From contig KZ627158.1 in assembly GCA_002917775.1 (NCBI GenBank), positions 947,103 to 1,011,102 of the forward strand: a stretch of 64,000 nucleotides of DNA, read 5' to 3'. Under the pieces are notes generated by a model. That model was not told where the DNA came from. It was given only the letters and a program-made list of their open reading frames with translations, and did not search any database. The DNA is from Glaciozyma antarctica PI12. Its lineage: Eukaryota; Basidiomycota; Microbotryomycetes; Kriegeriales; Camptobasidiaceae. A program made the position numbers and the translations under genes. Shown in pieces: positions 22,284 to 33,192 of this stretch (its first letter is position 1; each line of letters starts with the position of its first letter).

Positions 22284-24450
22284 ATGGACAGCGCAGAGTC
22301 TTCGTCGGACTCTGAGGACGACTCGAGCTCAGAGGAGGAGGGAGGGGCACCGCTGGTCAGGCCGAAGCTGGAAGAGGAGATCAAGGTCGAACTCCCACAC
22401 GAAGCCTCGCCAGCAGTCAAGGAAGAACCCACCGACCTCTCGCCCACCGGCACTCTCCCCAGCTCCGACCCTCTCGCCAGCCCAGCCCGCCGCACACCCG
22501 AGGAGATTGCGGTTCGCAAACTCGCAGCCCAAGCCAAGCTAGCCGAAGTGCGTCCTTCCTCCTCTCCCTAAATACCAGCTCACTAACCGCTCTCGAACCC
22601 AGCTCAAAACAACGCGTAACCACCTTGCGCGTGTAGCGACACAAGCGCGGTATCACGCGACGGCTGAGCGCTCTCTCAGTGCTTTCGGATTCGGAATCAC
22701 GACGTATGGGAGTAGGAAGGACGGAGTGCGTGGGGAGGGAGGGATTGAGGCTTAGAAGCCGGATGAACGGTGTTCGCAGGAGCAGAGGGAGGTGTTGGAG
22801 AGAGTGAGGGGCGGGAAGAACATCTTTACGGGGTCGGCGGGTGAGTCGTGCGCTGTTTGGGCTGGAGAGGGAGCTAACGCGCTTCGTAGGTGTTGGGAAG
22901 TCGTTCCTGCTCGCCGAGTGAGTCGCGTGAGGAATTGAAGAGGGAGTTACTGACTCGGACGGTTCGCAGGATCACGCGGCTCCTCGAAATCCTCAAGAAG
23001 GACTTCAAAGTGACTGCCACGACGGGTATCGCCGCTTTACAAGTCGGAGGAGTGACGTTACATTCGTTCGCCAGCGTCGGTCTGGGGGAGAAGCCTATTC
23101 TGGCATTGCTGGACCAGATGGGGTTCGTATTTCCCTCCTTCTTCGAGAGACGTCGCTGATTCGCTCGACGCAGGAAGCCACAGAAAGCTACCTGGCAGAA
23201 GACGCAGGTGCTTCTTATTGATGAGATCTCGATGATGGACCCCGGTTCGTACCCTCACTTCTTCGCAAAACCATCGCTGACCTTCGCTCCTCGCAGTATT
23301 CTTCACCAAGCTCAACATCCTCGCGAATCTCCCAAACCCTTCGGTCCGTCTTACTCTCCTCCTCTTCTTCCTCGCGATACTGACTCTCCTACCAGGCGGG
23401 ATCCAGCTCATCCTCTCGGGCGACTTCTTCCAACTCCCTCCCGTACCGGACATGCACCCTCGCTGCATGCGCTGCGGTCCGTCCCTCCCTCTCCCCTCTC
23501 GCACCCAACTTACCTACGGGCAGGCGAGGAATCCCTCGACCTCATCTCCCTCGCTCAATCCATCCTCCCGGGCGAGCCTTCGTACCCGCAACTGCGCGGT
23601 GAGGCGAAGCGTGAGAGCGTGATTGAGCCGGCGGAGGTTTATCGCTGTAGTCCGTTTACGGTTAATGGGAAGAGGATGGAGGGGTGTGGATTGGAGTCGA
23701 GAGCGAGGAGGTTCGTTTTTGAGACGGAGACGTGGTGAGTTTGAAGCGGTGTGAGGAGTGGAGGGGAGCTGATTTGGTGCAGGGCCGAGTGCGAGTTCAG
23801 GGTTATGGAGCTTACGAAGGTACGCTGTCCTGCTGGGGAGCTGCGAACGACTCTGACGACCCTTCTCGCAGGTCTTTCGACAAGGTGAGCTTCTTCTCCG
23901 CTTTTGCGTGCTTCGACAGCAGCTGACGCTGGTGATACGCAGGGCTTTGACTATGTGCGAATATGTATTCTCGCAGTTGTCCTCTCGCTGACGCTCATTG
24001 CTTTGCCTTCCTTCTCCCGTATTCGGCTTCCCAGTGGCAGCTCCTCGAATCGAGTCCTCAGCAGCTCCTCGAATCAACCTCGCAGCAGCTCCTCGAATCA
24101 CCTTCGCAGCAGCTCCTCGAGCCGAATCTTCGGCAGCAGACTAGGAGGATCTCCTCCACGAGGCTGCGGCGTTGTTCGTTGGAGCAGGGGGATCGAGCGT
24201 CGCTGTGTTCTCAGACCGGGCAAACGTGCTGGTGGGGAAAGCGCTGGGGATCGCGCCGGCGCCGGAGCTTCCGCCGGCAATTAAGAACGCGATGGTGCAG
24301 GCTATGGAAAAGGCGATGGAGGAGGCGATGGAGGTGGATGAGGAGCGTTGGGTTGACCACGCGGATGAAGAGAGGAGGAGGAAGAAGAGGGAGCGGGAGA
24401 GGAAGAGGAGGCGGAGGAGGAGGCAGGAGCGGGAGGGTCGGCAGTATTAG
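22284..24450 (+). CDS. shortened PIF1-family helicase copy (likely non-helicase relic)
   Basis: The N-terminal two thirds parallel the complete PIF1 gene at 38367-42207. Shared are a linker (PARRTPEEIAVRKLAAQAK), Walker A in FTGSAGVGKSFLLAEITRLL, motif Ia region TATTGIAALQVGGVTLHSFA, Walker B in QVLLIDEISMMDP, motif III in LILSGDFFQLPPVPDMHPRC and motif IV KVFRQ. All these exons join in frame through short GT-AG introns. After KVFRQ (about 23889) the equivalent of about 500 residues is missing, including motifs V and VI, and a four-copy 24-bp array takes its place. A piece like the end of the full copy then resumes (EDLLHEAAALFVGAGG) and runs into a basic KRE-rich tail to TAG. Without motifs V and VI it cannot be a working helicase. 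It could be a pseudogene, a dominant-negative fragment, or an assembly gap. Confidence 0.72.
24035..24130 (+). repeat. 4 x 24-bp tandem repeat inside the shortened PIF1 gene
   Basis: Units at 24035-24058, 24059-24082, 24083-24106 and 24107-24130 share the core CAGCTCCTCGAATC, the last being most diverged. In one frame they encode an octapeptide like QQLLESTS. They sit exactly where the helicase motifs found in the other PIF1 gene are lost. They could lie in an exon or in an intron ending at about 24145. Confidence 0.9.
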
Positions 24451-24923
24451 CAGCAGTATTTTGTGCAGTAGATTCTTACGTACACTTTTGTCGAGCAGAG
24501 AGCTGGAGGAGAGCAGGAGGGACAGTCCGCCTTGACAAGCACCAGCTGGTCGCGTCGACCGGGGTCAAGGCGAGGAGGAAGCAGCACGGCCGAGCGAGGG
24601 AAGCGGGAGAGAGTGTTGAGAGCCGTTAGGTGGGAATGCATAGGTTCACGCCCCAGAAGGGGGAGAGACCGTCAACTGGCGCGAGGAGAGGGCGCTCGGA
24701 GAAGGCAGGGCCGTACTTGATCTTTGGGGAGCGAGCAGTGGTGCAGGAGGGGAGCAAGCAGGTCCTTTGAGTGATCTAGTCGTCCTAGCCGTCATGGTGA
24801 GAGCCAAGCAGCGACAGCACCACGAAGACGAGACAGCTCCTCCTGCTGTCCTGGGTTCGCCTCTCTCCCTCCGCCTCCTCACTCGCCGTCTCGAGAAAGC
24901 TCAAGAGGAGCTGCTAGGCTAGC
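24451..24923. other. intergenic, PIF1-like 3' end and CBC2 promoter
   Basis: No coding signal was supported on either strand. It separates two plus-strand genes. Confidence 0.5.
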
Positions 24924-25766
24924 ATGGTACGCCGAGCTCATTACCCAGACCTGCACCGCTAACCCGCCGTCCTGCGCAGGCCAACGTCGTCCAAGCTCTC
25001 TCGAGCTACTCCTCCTACCGCGACTCCCGCTCCCCCCTCCCCATCCCAGTCCAGCACGCCAACCTCGGCTCCTCCGCAACCGTCTACGTCGGCAACCTCA
25101 GCTTCTTCACGACCGAGGAGCAGATTCTCGAGCTGTTCAGCCGGACGGGAGATGTCAAGCGTATCATCATGGGATTGGATCGGAACAACAAGACGCCGTG
25201 TGGGTTCTGCTTCGTAGAGTGAGTCTCTCTTGCGCGTAGGAGCGGGCGTGCTGGAAGGCTGCTCGTGGAAGCTCCCAGCTCAACGAGCTGCCCTCCCTCC
25301 CTCCCCGATTCTTCCTTAATCCGCTACATCTCGTGCACCAAGCTAACTCTCTTCCTCACTCCCAGATTCTTTCACCACGACCACGCCCTCTCCTCCCTCC
25401 GCTACGTCTCGGGCACCAAGCTCGACGAGCGCATCATCCGCGCCGACCTTGACCCTGGCTACCTCGAGAACCGGCAGTACGGGCGAGGGAAGAGCGGCGG
25501 ACAAGTGCGCGACGAGTACCGGGACGATTTCGATGCGGGACGCGGCGGGTGGGGCCACTTGAAGACGAGGCAGGAGATGGAGGAGGGGAGGCAGAGGGAG
25601 CAGGATGAGCTGTATAGGGGGGATCACGAGGGTGGGAGGCAAGAAGTGCCGAGTGGGCAGGGAGGAGCAGAGGAGGTGAGTCGTGCCTTGCGCTGGGTGG
25701 AAGGAGGGAGCTGATCTGGCTCTTCGTGCGCAGAACCCGAGGTTCAGGGACGAGAGGGACGACTAG
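24924..25766 (+). CDS. CBC2: nuclear cap-binding protein subunit 2 (CBP20)
   Basis: RRM protein that, with CBP80, holds the 5' cap of new transcripts and supports splicing and export. The RRM matches CBP20 strongly: [20 protein letters not shown] (RNP2), then [20 protein letters not shown] with FVEF (RNP1), and the C-terminal cap-stacking region [20 protein letters not shown] followed by [19 protein letters not shown]. The acidic end DERDD is typical. The coding part of exon 1 is only the ATG: the donor GTACGC follows at 24927, and the acceptor ends at 24979. An in-frame TAG at 24915-24917 blocks a longer start, and the next Met is inside the RRM, so this unusual structure is needed. A further intron interrupts FVEF. 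It converges with NOT4. Confidence 0.95.
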
Positions 25767-26176
25767 GGTGGCCAGCTGCAGTGCGCGAGCTGGTCAACTC
25801 AAGGGATGGAAGCGTCAATGTACTTTGTTTGGGAACGACTAGGCGAGCTCCTGCTTGTTCAGGAAGCCTGCTGGTGCAGACAGACCAGGAGCCAAGTCTC
25901 GCTCGATTTGCGCTCGCCCCCTCCCTCGCGATTCTCCCAGCTCTGCCCTCGAAGTTCGCAGCTTCTACCTTCGCACGCTGCTCTCGCTCCTCTTTCGCAC
26001 GCTCGCTCGACTCTCCGCTCGCACACTCGCTCGCCTCTCCCCTCGCAGACTCGTCGCTCCGCACACACCGTTTGAGACGAAGACTAGTTGGTTCCGGCTA
26101 AAGGCCGAGTGCGGAAAAGGGTGGAGAGAGGGAGGTAGTAAGGGAGGCGGAGAAACTGGAGGAGGGGGTTCAAAAG
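25767..26176. other. convergent intergenic region, CBC2 / NOT4
   Basis: About 410 bp holding two 3' UTRs. The stretch 25960-26050 is a degenerate run of CTCGCTCG/CGCACGCTC elements, low-complexity DNA without coding meaning. Confidence 0.55.
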
Positions 26177-28897
26177 CTACTTCCGCCCAAACAGACTCTG
26201 CTGCTGCTGATACCCCATCTGCGGCCGTCCTCCCTGCGGTCCGAACGCGAACTGCTGCTGCTGGTCCGGAGCGAACCCCCGCGTGACGTTGTACCCCTGA
26301 TGCCCAACGAGCGAATGGTACGCCGCGCTCTGCGGAAGACCGACCATTCCGTTCGAAGTCGGGTAGTGCGGGCCTCCCGAGTTGGTGCTGGCGAGACGGG
26401 CGTTGAGGATTGCCGGGTCGGAAAAGAAGGGGTGGTTCTCTGCTGTCGTTCGGCGTTCAAAATCAGCTTTGGCTTCCCCACGAACGAGGAGAAGCTGAAC
26501 GCACCTTGGTTGTGCTGCAACTTTGGCGCCGAAGCTTGAGCAGCAGCAATAAGCGCGAATATGTCGTCCTTCCCAACCGGGTTCGACTGTCCCGACGGCC
26601 TCGGCGCAGGCGGAGGAAGAGGGAACGACGCCGCCGGTATCGGAGTCCTATTGAGCGAGATACCAGGCGGGAGGCTCGTCGGCGGTCCACCGACTCCAGG
26701 GGGCGTAGCGCCGTATCCCATTCCTGCGCGGGTACGAGGGGAGAGTTGAGGAGAGGACGAGGCGGATTGACCGGGGGAGGCGAGGGTGCGAAGGAGGTTG
26801 GGAGGGAGGGCGCCGTTGTACGAGGTCGAGTTGAGGTTGACGCCGGGCCAGAGTGCGGAGGGCTCTGCGGTCGCATTGGACGAGGAGAGAGGGTTGAACC
26901 CGATTGAGGAGGGAGGCCGGTGTTGAGGATGCGGCATCCCAGGAGGAGCAAACATCGTCGGCGACTCCCGCCCAGACGCGAACGCCGATCGAGCGAGGGC
27001 GGACGCCAGATCTCCGCCCTTGACTCCCTGCGATCCGCGCCGTGCGAACCCGAACCTCGAGCTCCTCCGCGACGCATCGTCTCCCGTATGAGGCGGCGAG
27101 GACGACTCTGAATGCGGGTCGCTCCCCGCCTCGAACGGCGATCCATCCGCGAAAGGGTCGAACGAGCCATGGTAGCTCGGCGCGTTCGACATAGCTGGCG
27201 AGACCTGATCGTTCTCGCTCCGTCCAAAGCCGTCCAAGTTCGCGAAATCCCTCGCGGACCGCACGCCCTCCTTGCTCGCCGCTGCTGGAACCGCACGTCC
27301 TTTGCCCTTGACGTCAAGGTTCAAGCTAAAGCTGAACGAGCCTTCGCCAAACTCGAGCTCCGGGAACGGAGGAACGCTCGGTGGACGAGGAATGTAGGCG
27401 CCGTTCGTGAGGCCGCTCGCAAGGGGCGCCTCGACTTCGGGAGAAGGGTGGGTCGGGGAAGGGGGTTGGGAGGACGAGGCGACCGGTGCGGGCTCCTCGG
27501 GAGGGGTGGGGGTAGGGGCTGGAGAGGGCTTGCGAGGAAGGTCGGCGGCGGGGGGGGCGGGAGTGTCGGAGGTGGAAGGAGTAGGCGGGGCGGGTCGAGC
27601 TGGGAGGGAGGTGATGGTGGGAGTGGACGCGACGTCTGGTTTCGGGCGAGAGGAGGGGCGGGCGGGGAGGGGATGGTTTTGAGGCTTCGAAACGGCGATA
27701 GGACGGACGGGATGAGGTGCGGGCGGAGGTTTGATGGAGGCGGAAAGGGGAGGGAGGGAGGCGGGGTAGACGATGGGAGTGGTGGGTTGGCTCATGGGGA
27801 TGGGATTCTTGGACGCCCAGGAAGCGGTAGGCGGCAACGTCGCTGCGGATGAACGAGTTTAGCCTCGAGACGAACGCGAAGGACGGAGCGAGCTCACCTT
27901 CCTGCTGCTTGCGGATCTGCGTGACGGCGTTCGAAGCCTTGGTCCGCTGGATCTCGCTGTCACTCATCGCATGACTGCTCGCACCGACTCATCAGCTCCC
28001 CTCCTCCCTCCAGCAATCCTCGCGAGCACTCACTAGGTGTAGATTTCCTCGCGCGACACTGGTCCCGCTCCTTCAATCTCCTCCCCCGGTTCGTGCGCCT
28101 GCATGCAGTTCTCGTTGTTGCACTTGCCGCCCTTGAGGTACGTCGGGCAGTAGCGCGTCGTTCCCCAAATGGCCTTGAGCTTGTGTCCATCGCTCGTCGT
28201 CGAACCGTCCATGGCCGAAATGCATAACAAAGCTTCGGCGGGCGTGCGGTAGTTAACGTACACGTTGACGGGTTGGTAGTGAGGGTGCGTCGAGGCGGGC
28301 TGGGTGACGGTGGAGGATCGCTTGGACATGAACAGCTTGACGACCTTGCCGTACTGTCCGAACTGCTCGGGTCCCTTGAGCTGGTTCAGGGTCTGCGGAC
28401 GAGAGAGGTCAGCGAGTATGTCTGGTGAGCTAGCGGAGTTACCGACGTCTTCGTTTGCGATCTTGGTCGTCATTCCCTGGATGTGCACCTGCGCGCGTTG
28501 CCGTACCCGTACGTTGGCCATGTTCTTGACCGTGAGCGCGTCGTCCTTCCGCCGCTTGTCGCGGACCTTCTTGGCGGCTTGCAGCCTTTTGAGCCTGCAG
28601 TCACCGTACGCATCAGCTCCGTGCCCCTCTCCGCTCACACGAACCGCACGCACTCGTCGGGCTTGATCGCCTTGAACTCGACCGTCGTATCGTCGTACGT
28701 CGCTCGACACGCTGGGCAACGGCCATTGAGGTTCTCCTTGATGTGGTGCCAGCAGAACCGACAGATCTGCGTGAATCACCGTCAGCTCCTCTCCCTCCGC
28801 TCCAGCCGCTCCCCGAACGCACCTGGTAACCGCACGGGCAAGGCTTAAAGTTGAGGTCTGAGATGTCCATCTCTTCGAGGCAAAGTGGGCAGTCCAT
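26177..28897 (-). CDS. NOT4: CCR4-NOT subunit 4, RING E3 ubiquitin ligase (NOT4)
   Basis: Ubiquitin ligase of the CCR4-NOT complex, acting in mRNA decay and ribosome quality control. The N-terminal C4C4 RING is clear: DCPLCLEEMDISDLNFKPCP, CGYQICRFCWHHI and GRCPACRATYDD. A basic linker (RLKRLQAAKKVRDKRRKDDA) leads to the RRM (VRQRAQVHIQGMTTKIAN and PVNVYVNYRTPAEALLCISA). A CCCH finger follows as CPTYLKGGKCNNENCMQAH. The long C-terminal half is disordered, Pro/Ser/Gln-rich, ending QQQQSLFGRK. All features occur in the family order. An acceptor (CCCACAG) lies 6 nt before the ATG at 28895-28897, so a short upstream exon is possible; I took the internal Met. It is convergent with CBC2. Confidence 0.94.
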
Positions 28898-29540
28898 ATC
28901 GTCCTGTGGGAGAGAGGGTTGCGTTAGTGAGCTCTTCGAGGTCTGTATGCGAAGGTGCCCGGTCGGGGGACCGGCCAAGTGTGGAACCCAGAGCAGTGGT
29001 ACTGCTTCTCAGCATGGCGCAAGGCCAGTGAGGCTTGGGATCAAGTACGCTACAGCTTGCGGAAGAGAAGCCTCAGCTCCCCACCTGCAGAACCGTTGAC
29101 AGACGACCCGCTCGCCCCCACTGCCGTCTTCGCCAGTCGCCTCTATGATCACGGCCCTTAGAGTACTCCTTCCCACGTGCAAGAACAAGCCAAAAGCCAG
29201 CTGGGGCGCTGAGAGCGGGCACAGGAACTGCTAGCAGGCCCAGCGGTCTCCGTCCTGACCTTACCCACGACCCCACCCCGCGCAGGCCTGTTTGCTTCCC
29301 AAACGGGTGCATCCCTCAATCCGGAAACTACACGTTATCACGGTGTAGGCAATATGAGGGTATAGCAGCTCAAAGGAGGCAGTGGATGTGACAGGCTAGG
29401 ACTCGGCTGAGTGAGGACGTGCTCACTTCGCCAGCAGCCACAGAGTGCCACCCCCAACGATTCCCCGCCCCAATACCCACAGAGTACTCAGCATTGCAGG
29501 GTGCGCACCCAGGCCCTCCCCATCCCACCCGCTCGAACGG
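28898..29540. other. upstream of NOT4; possible 5' leader exon
   Basis: The acceptor just ahead of the NOT4 Met implies at least a transcribed leader here. I found no convincing donor with a start codon in frame. There is no other coding signal. Confidence 0.45.
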
Positions 29541-30560
29541 TCAGCGGTGCCCAACACGTCCCTCCAATCTCGCCACCGCTCCCCGTACCCTCGCCTCCCC
29601 TCTCTCTCCCCCGGTAACCCCTTCAAAACCTCCTCCTAAACTCACCTCGAACCCATCCAACAGCCCCATCACGCGATCGAGCGCCGTACTGGCGCTGGCG
29701 ACCTTGTCGAGTCCCGAGGTTTGCTCCTGCGCTGCGTTGTTGAGGTGCGACGACGAGGGTTGGTTCGTGGAGAGATGGGTATGGAGACCATTTGGACGGC
29801 CCAGGTGGTGGTGCGGTGGTCGGTGCATGCGCGGTGGGAAGGGCGGAGGGCAAGCAGTCGGCCGGTCGAAAGTCGTCTGAGGCGAGGTCGATTTTGCTGG
29901 TTCGTCTTGGACGACACGAGGGGTTGGGATCGGCTTGCTTCACTCGAGCGTGTAGACTCTGCGGTCAGTCGGGAGAGTACTGGGAGGGAGGGCGGTCTGC
30001 TTTCAGGTCGAACGGCTCAGCAGACGTTGCTCTGTGACTCGGACACTCCTCTGACACTGCTCTCGACCGACTCTCGCTCGCCTGGTCTGTTCCCTGCGTT
30101 GCTGCACAGTGGAGTTTGCTATGGAAGCGCGGGGGTACGCTCCTTGCGTTGACCACGCTGTCGCTTCCCTCCTGGGCCCCTCTGCTCGACATCGCTCCAC
30201 CTCCCCAGTCTCTCGTTCATCTCTCGCTGTCTCGACGTTCTTTCCAAACGCTGCAACAGGACGCTCACTTTACCAGTCTTAGCAGCAGCTTGGGCAAGCT
30301 TGAGCTCTGCCACTCGTGCACCTTCGCCGCCTTGGAAACGGGCAGACGTCCTCGACAACGTGCGTAGCTCCTTTCGGGCGTTGTACACCTCGTTCTTCTG
30401 CAAACTCTGCACCTCGTTTTCAACGTTCCACAAAGTGCTCGCACTGTTTCGAACGAGAGGAAAAGAGTTCGGCAGCGAGAAATCGACTTGGCGAGAGTTT
30501 CGTGGCCTTCGCTGCGAGGGAGCGAGGGGGCGAAAGTCAGCGCCGCCTGCCTCGTTCCTC
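29541..30560 (-). CDS. unassigned minus-strand coding segments
   Basis: Two stretches read as plausible protein on the minus strand. The first (about 30530-30260) includes TLWNVENEVQSLQKNEVYNA and RKELRTLSRTSARF, a charged helix likely to coil, followed by KLAQAAAKTG before a possible donor. The second (about 29930-29646) includes NNAAQEQTSGLDKVASASTA and LDRVMGLLDGFE directly before a GTGAGT donor at 29645-29640; without splicing that frame runs on for about 35 codons to a stop. I could not connect the two segments or find a start, and no family was recognised. The composition is unlike nearby shadow frames, so a small coiled-coil gene is probable. The outer limits given are approximate. Confidence 0.35.
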
Positions 30561-31262
30561 CTTCGCCTCAGTCAAGACCTTGCGTTAGACTAGAACAGCT
30601 CAACAGAACCGCACCAGCGTACTCACACCAACGCCCCGCCTGTCCTCCCTCCTCCCGACCTCTGTTACGACTCTCTCTCCCCTCCGACCCCCAGCCCTTC
30701 CACCCACACTCTCCCTCCACCGACCGCCCCAAGCACCTTTGCCGCCCTGTAAGGTCCACACTCTGTTGGGCTCTTGGAGCGCGACGTGGTCCCGCATCGG
30801 TACGCCCGCTAACGCCCCCGCAGCAGTGACTGCTCCCGGACGCCCAGACCGCCTCTCCCTTCGCCTCCTCCCCTCCCACGGAGCAGCTCTCCTCGCCAAA
30901 CGCAGAACTACATTCGTTCGCTCTGAGCAGCACTAGACGGCTAGACGGGCGCAATCGGTGAGTCCTTGAGACTGCGCGGGGTGCTTGGGCAACTGGGAGA
31001 GGAGCTTGCAGCTTGGAGGCAGATGGGGCTTGATGGGGGTCGACCCAGCTGCTCTCAGTGCTGGCAAGTGCAGCACCAGAGTCTGTGCTGGCCTGGCGAT
31101 GGCGGCGTGGTCGTGCTGTCGCCGAGAGGGACCCTTTGCTGCCTCGGGAACACGTCTCTCTCTCTCGCAGCCTTATCAGCCCTGTACAGGCACAGAAGGA
31201 GCTACCAGCAGGCATTGCTATCGTAGACCAACCGCTGACCCTCACTCTCCCCTCCATCAGCC
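30561..31262. other. promoter region upstream of SMI1-like gene
   Basis: About 700 bp with no supported gene. The last part is C/T-rich ahead of the start at 31263. Confidence 0.45.
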
Positions 31263-33111
31263 ATGTTCTCCTTCTTCAAGACCAAACCCAAGCCGACCTC
31301 GCACCTCCCTCAACACGTCTCTCCCTCGTACTCGCCCCAGTCCCACCCCGACCCCGAAAGCGGCTACAACGACGTCACCTTCGTCTCCTCCCCCGCGCCC
31401 TTCACTCTTCCCAGCACGACCTCGGAACCATTCGACTCGTCGTACCCTCCTCGCGCCTCCTCCCACCCTCCTCCAACGCGCGGTTACCCCTCCCTCGTCT
31501 CCACCTTCGCGCGCCTCGAGTCCCTCCTAGCCGATACCGCTCCCTCCATCCTCGACTCTCTCGCCCCTCCTCTCCCCGCCACCTCCCCAGCCCTCATCTC
31601 CCTCCTCCACTCCTTAACCCCCTACTACCTCCCCACCGCCGTCTTGGAATCCTACATCCTCCACGACGGTCAAGAACCCTTTTCCACGGCCCCTGGACTC
31701 GTTTACGGACTTCGCTGGATGCCGCTCGATGAGGTAGAGCAGGAATGGCGTTTCTGGCGACGGTTCGAGGATGCCGGCGGCGAGGGAGGGATGGAAGACG
31801 CCTTTGGCACGAAAGCGCGCGAAGGGGGTGCTCGAGGTGAAGGGCGTACGCATCCTGGTTTGGGAGAGGCGAGGGACGGAGGAGTAGGGATGGACGGGAT
31901 GAGCGCCTTCCCGCCTGGGTGGGTGAGGAGCAAGTACTCTCACCCTGGCTGGCTACCTCTCCTCTCCGACCGAGCGGGGAACTACGTAGGAGTCGATTTG
32001 GACCCTCCTCCTCCGGGTGCTGGAGCCGAGGGAGAGGGGTACGGGCAGTCGGGGCAGGTGATTGCGTTCGGGAGGGAGATTGATGAGAAGGTCGTTCTCT
32101 TCCCTGGGGATTCGGCGGGCGGGTGGGGCAGGTTCCTAGCTGCTTTCGTGGAGGATGTGGAGAGGGGGGAGTTTGTGAGGCTGGGAGAGACGGGGAGGAC
32201 GAGGGGGAGGGAGTGGGATGAGGAAGGGGGTGGGAGGGTCAAGGATGGGAGTGATGAGGAGTGGGGAGAGGGGGATGGGATCGGCGAGAGGAGCTACTTG
32301 GAGGGAGATCGGTATGGCGAGGAAGGAGGAGACGAGGATCACTCGGAGAGCCAGCTGTGGTTAGTCCTCGTCACGTTCTTTCTCTCTCTCACTCGCGCTA
32401 ACAAACGACCGTAGGACTCTTCGTGCCGAATACCGTCGCTGGCTCGCAGGACCCGGCGAAGGAGGCCTCATCGGAGCTCTTGCCGAACGCAGTCGTCGCA
32501 AATGGCGTTCCGTTGGCATCGGCGCCCCTCCCTCCCAACCCCAACGAACGCCTCTCACGATCCTCGTCCCCGAATCCCCCTCCTCGGGCCCCGAATCTTC
32601 CGCAACCGAGCGTCCCTCCTCCCCCGCTCCTCTGATCGAATCCTCCCCCCCTCTAGGCCCCCTCGACAATTCCGTCGAACTCGTCCTCTCCCCTCCCTCC
32701 CCCAAATCCGCCGCTCGACTCGACTCGATCCCCGCCCCAGCTCGGTCGCCAGACTTGCTCGAAGCGCGTAGGCGCCCCGCCCCGCTCGGGAAGAAAGGGA
32801 GGGGACGCCCGCCGCCTCCGCCTGTGGCGTTGGACCTTCCGACGATGTTCGACCTCGATGCGCCGGCCAACGAGTCGAATATGAGGGACGATCATTTGGA
32901 TGGACCGTACGGTAGTAACGAGGATCCTCGAGCGAGCTTTGGGAGCGGAGGGACGCCGACGAGGGATACGCTGCTGGGAAGTGGGGAGGGAGGGAGTAAA
33001 GGGGGTAGCTCGACGGCATTGGTACAGGGTGATGAAGGGCCTGGATTGAGTTTGGAGGGGTTGGGGATCAATGCCGTTGGGGAGGAGGGGTACAGCGCTG
33101 GAGGACGGTAG
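31263..33111 (+). CDS. SMI1/KNR4 family protein, cell-wall regulator
   Basis: SMI1/KNR4 proteins link cell-wall glucan synthesis to signalling in yeasts; here the role is inferred from the family. The protein begins MFSFFKTKPKPTSHLPQH. The SMI1 domain contains YSHPGWLPLLSDRAGNYVGV, DLDPPPPGAGAEGEGYGQSG and QVIAFGREIDEKVVLFPGD, the classical order of its core strands, then WGRFLAAFVEDVE. A charged linker follows. One intron interrupts the frame at the W of SQLW, with the CGTAG acceptor ending near 32414, and the second exon continues TLRAEYRRWLAGPGEGGL into a Pro/Ser-rich tail that ends GEEGYSAGGR. Disordered flanks are a known SMI1 feature. It converges with the next gene with 81 bases between stops. 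Confidence 0.88.
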
Positions 33112-33192
33112 ATGGACAGTTTTCGTGGGACGTTCTTTCGCAAGCATGTTACTAGTACATATGCACTGCTTTTCAAGCTACCGAGAACAAGC

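Noticed and set aside
25960-26050. CTCGCTCG/CGCACGCTC repeats as a CRISPR-like or satellite array
   Set aside because: Units are short, irregular and without spacers. It is low-complexity DNA in a 3' UTR gap.
30568-31257. 229-codon minus-strand frame upstream of SMI1
   Set aside because: It is Arg/Ser/Gly-rich without domain or splice support and covers the C/T-rich promoter of the plus-strand gene, so it is probably a shadow frame.
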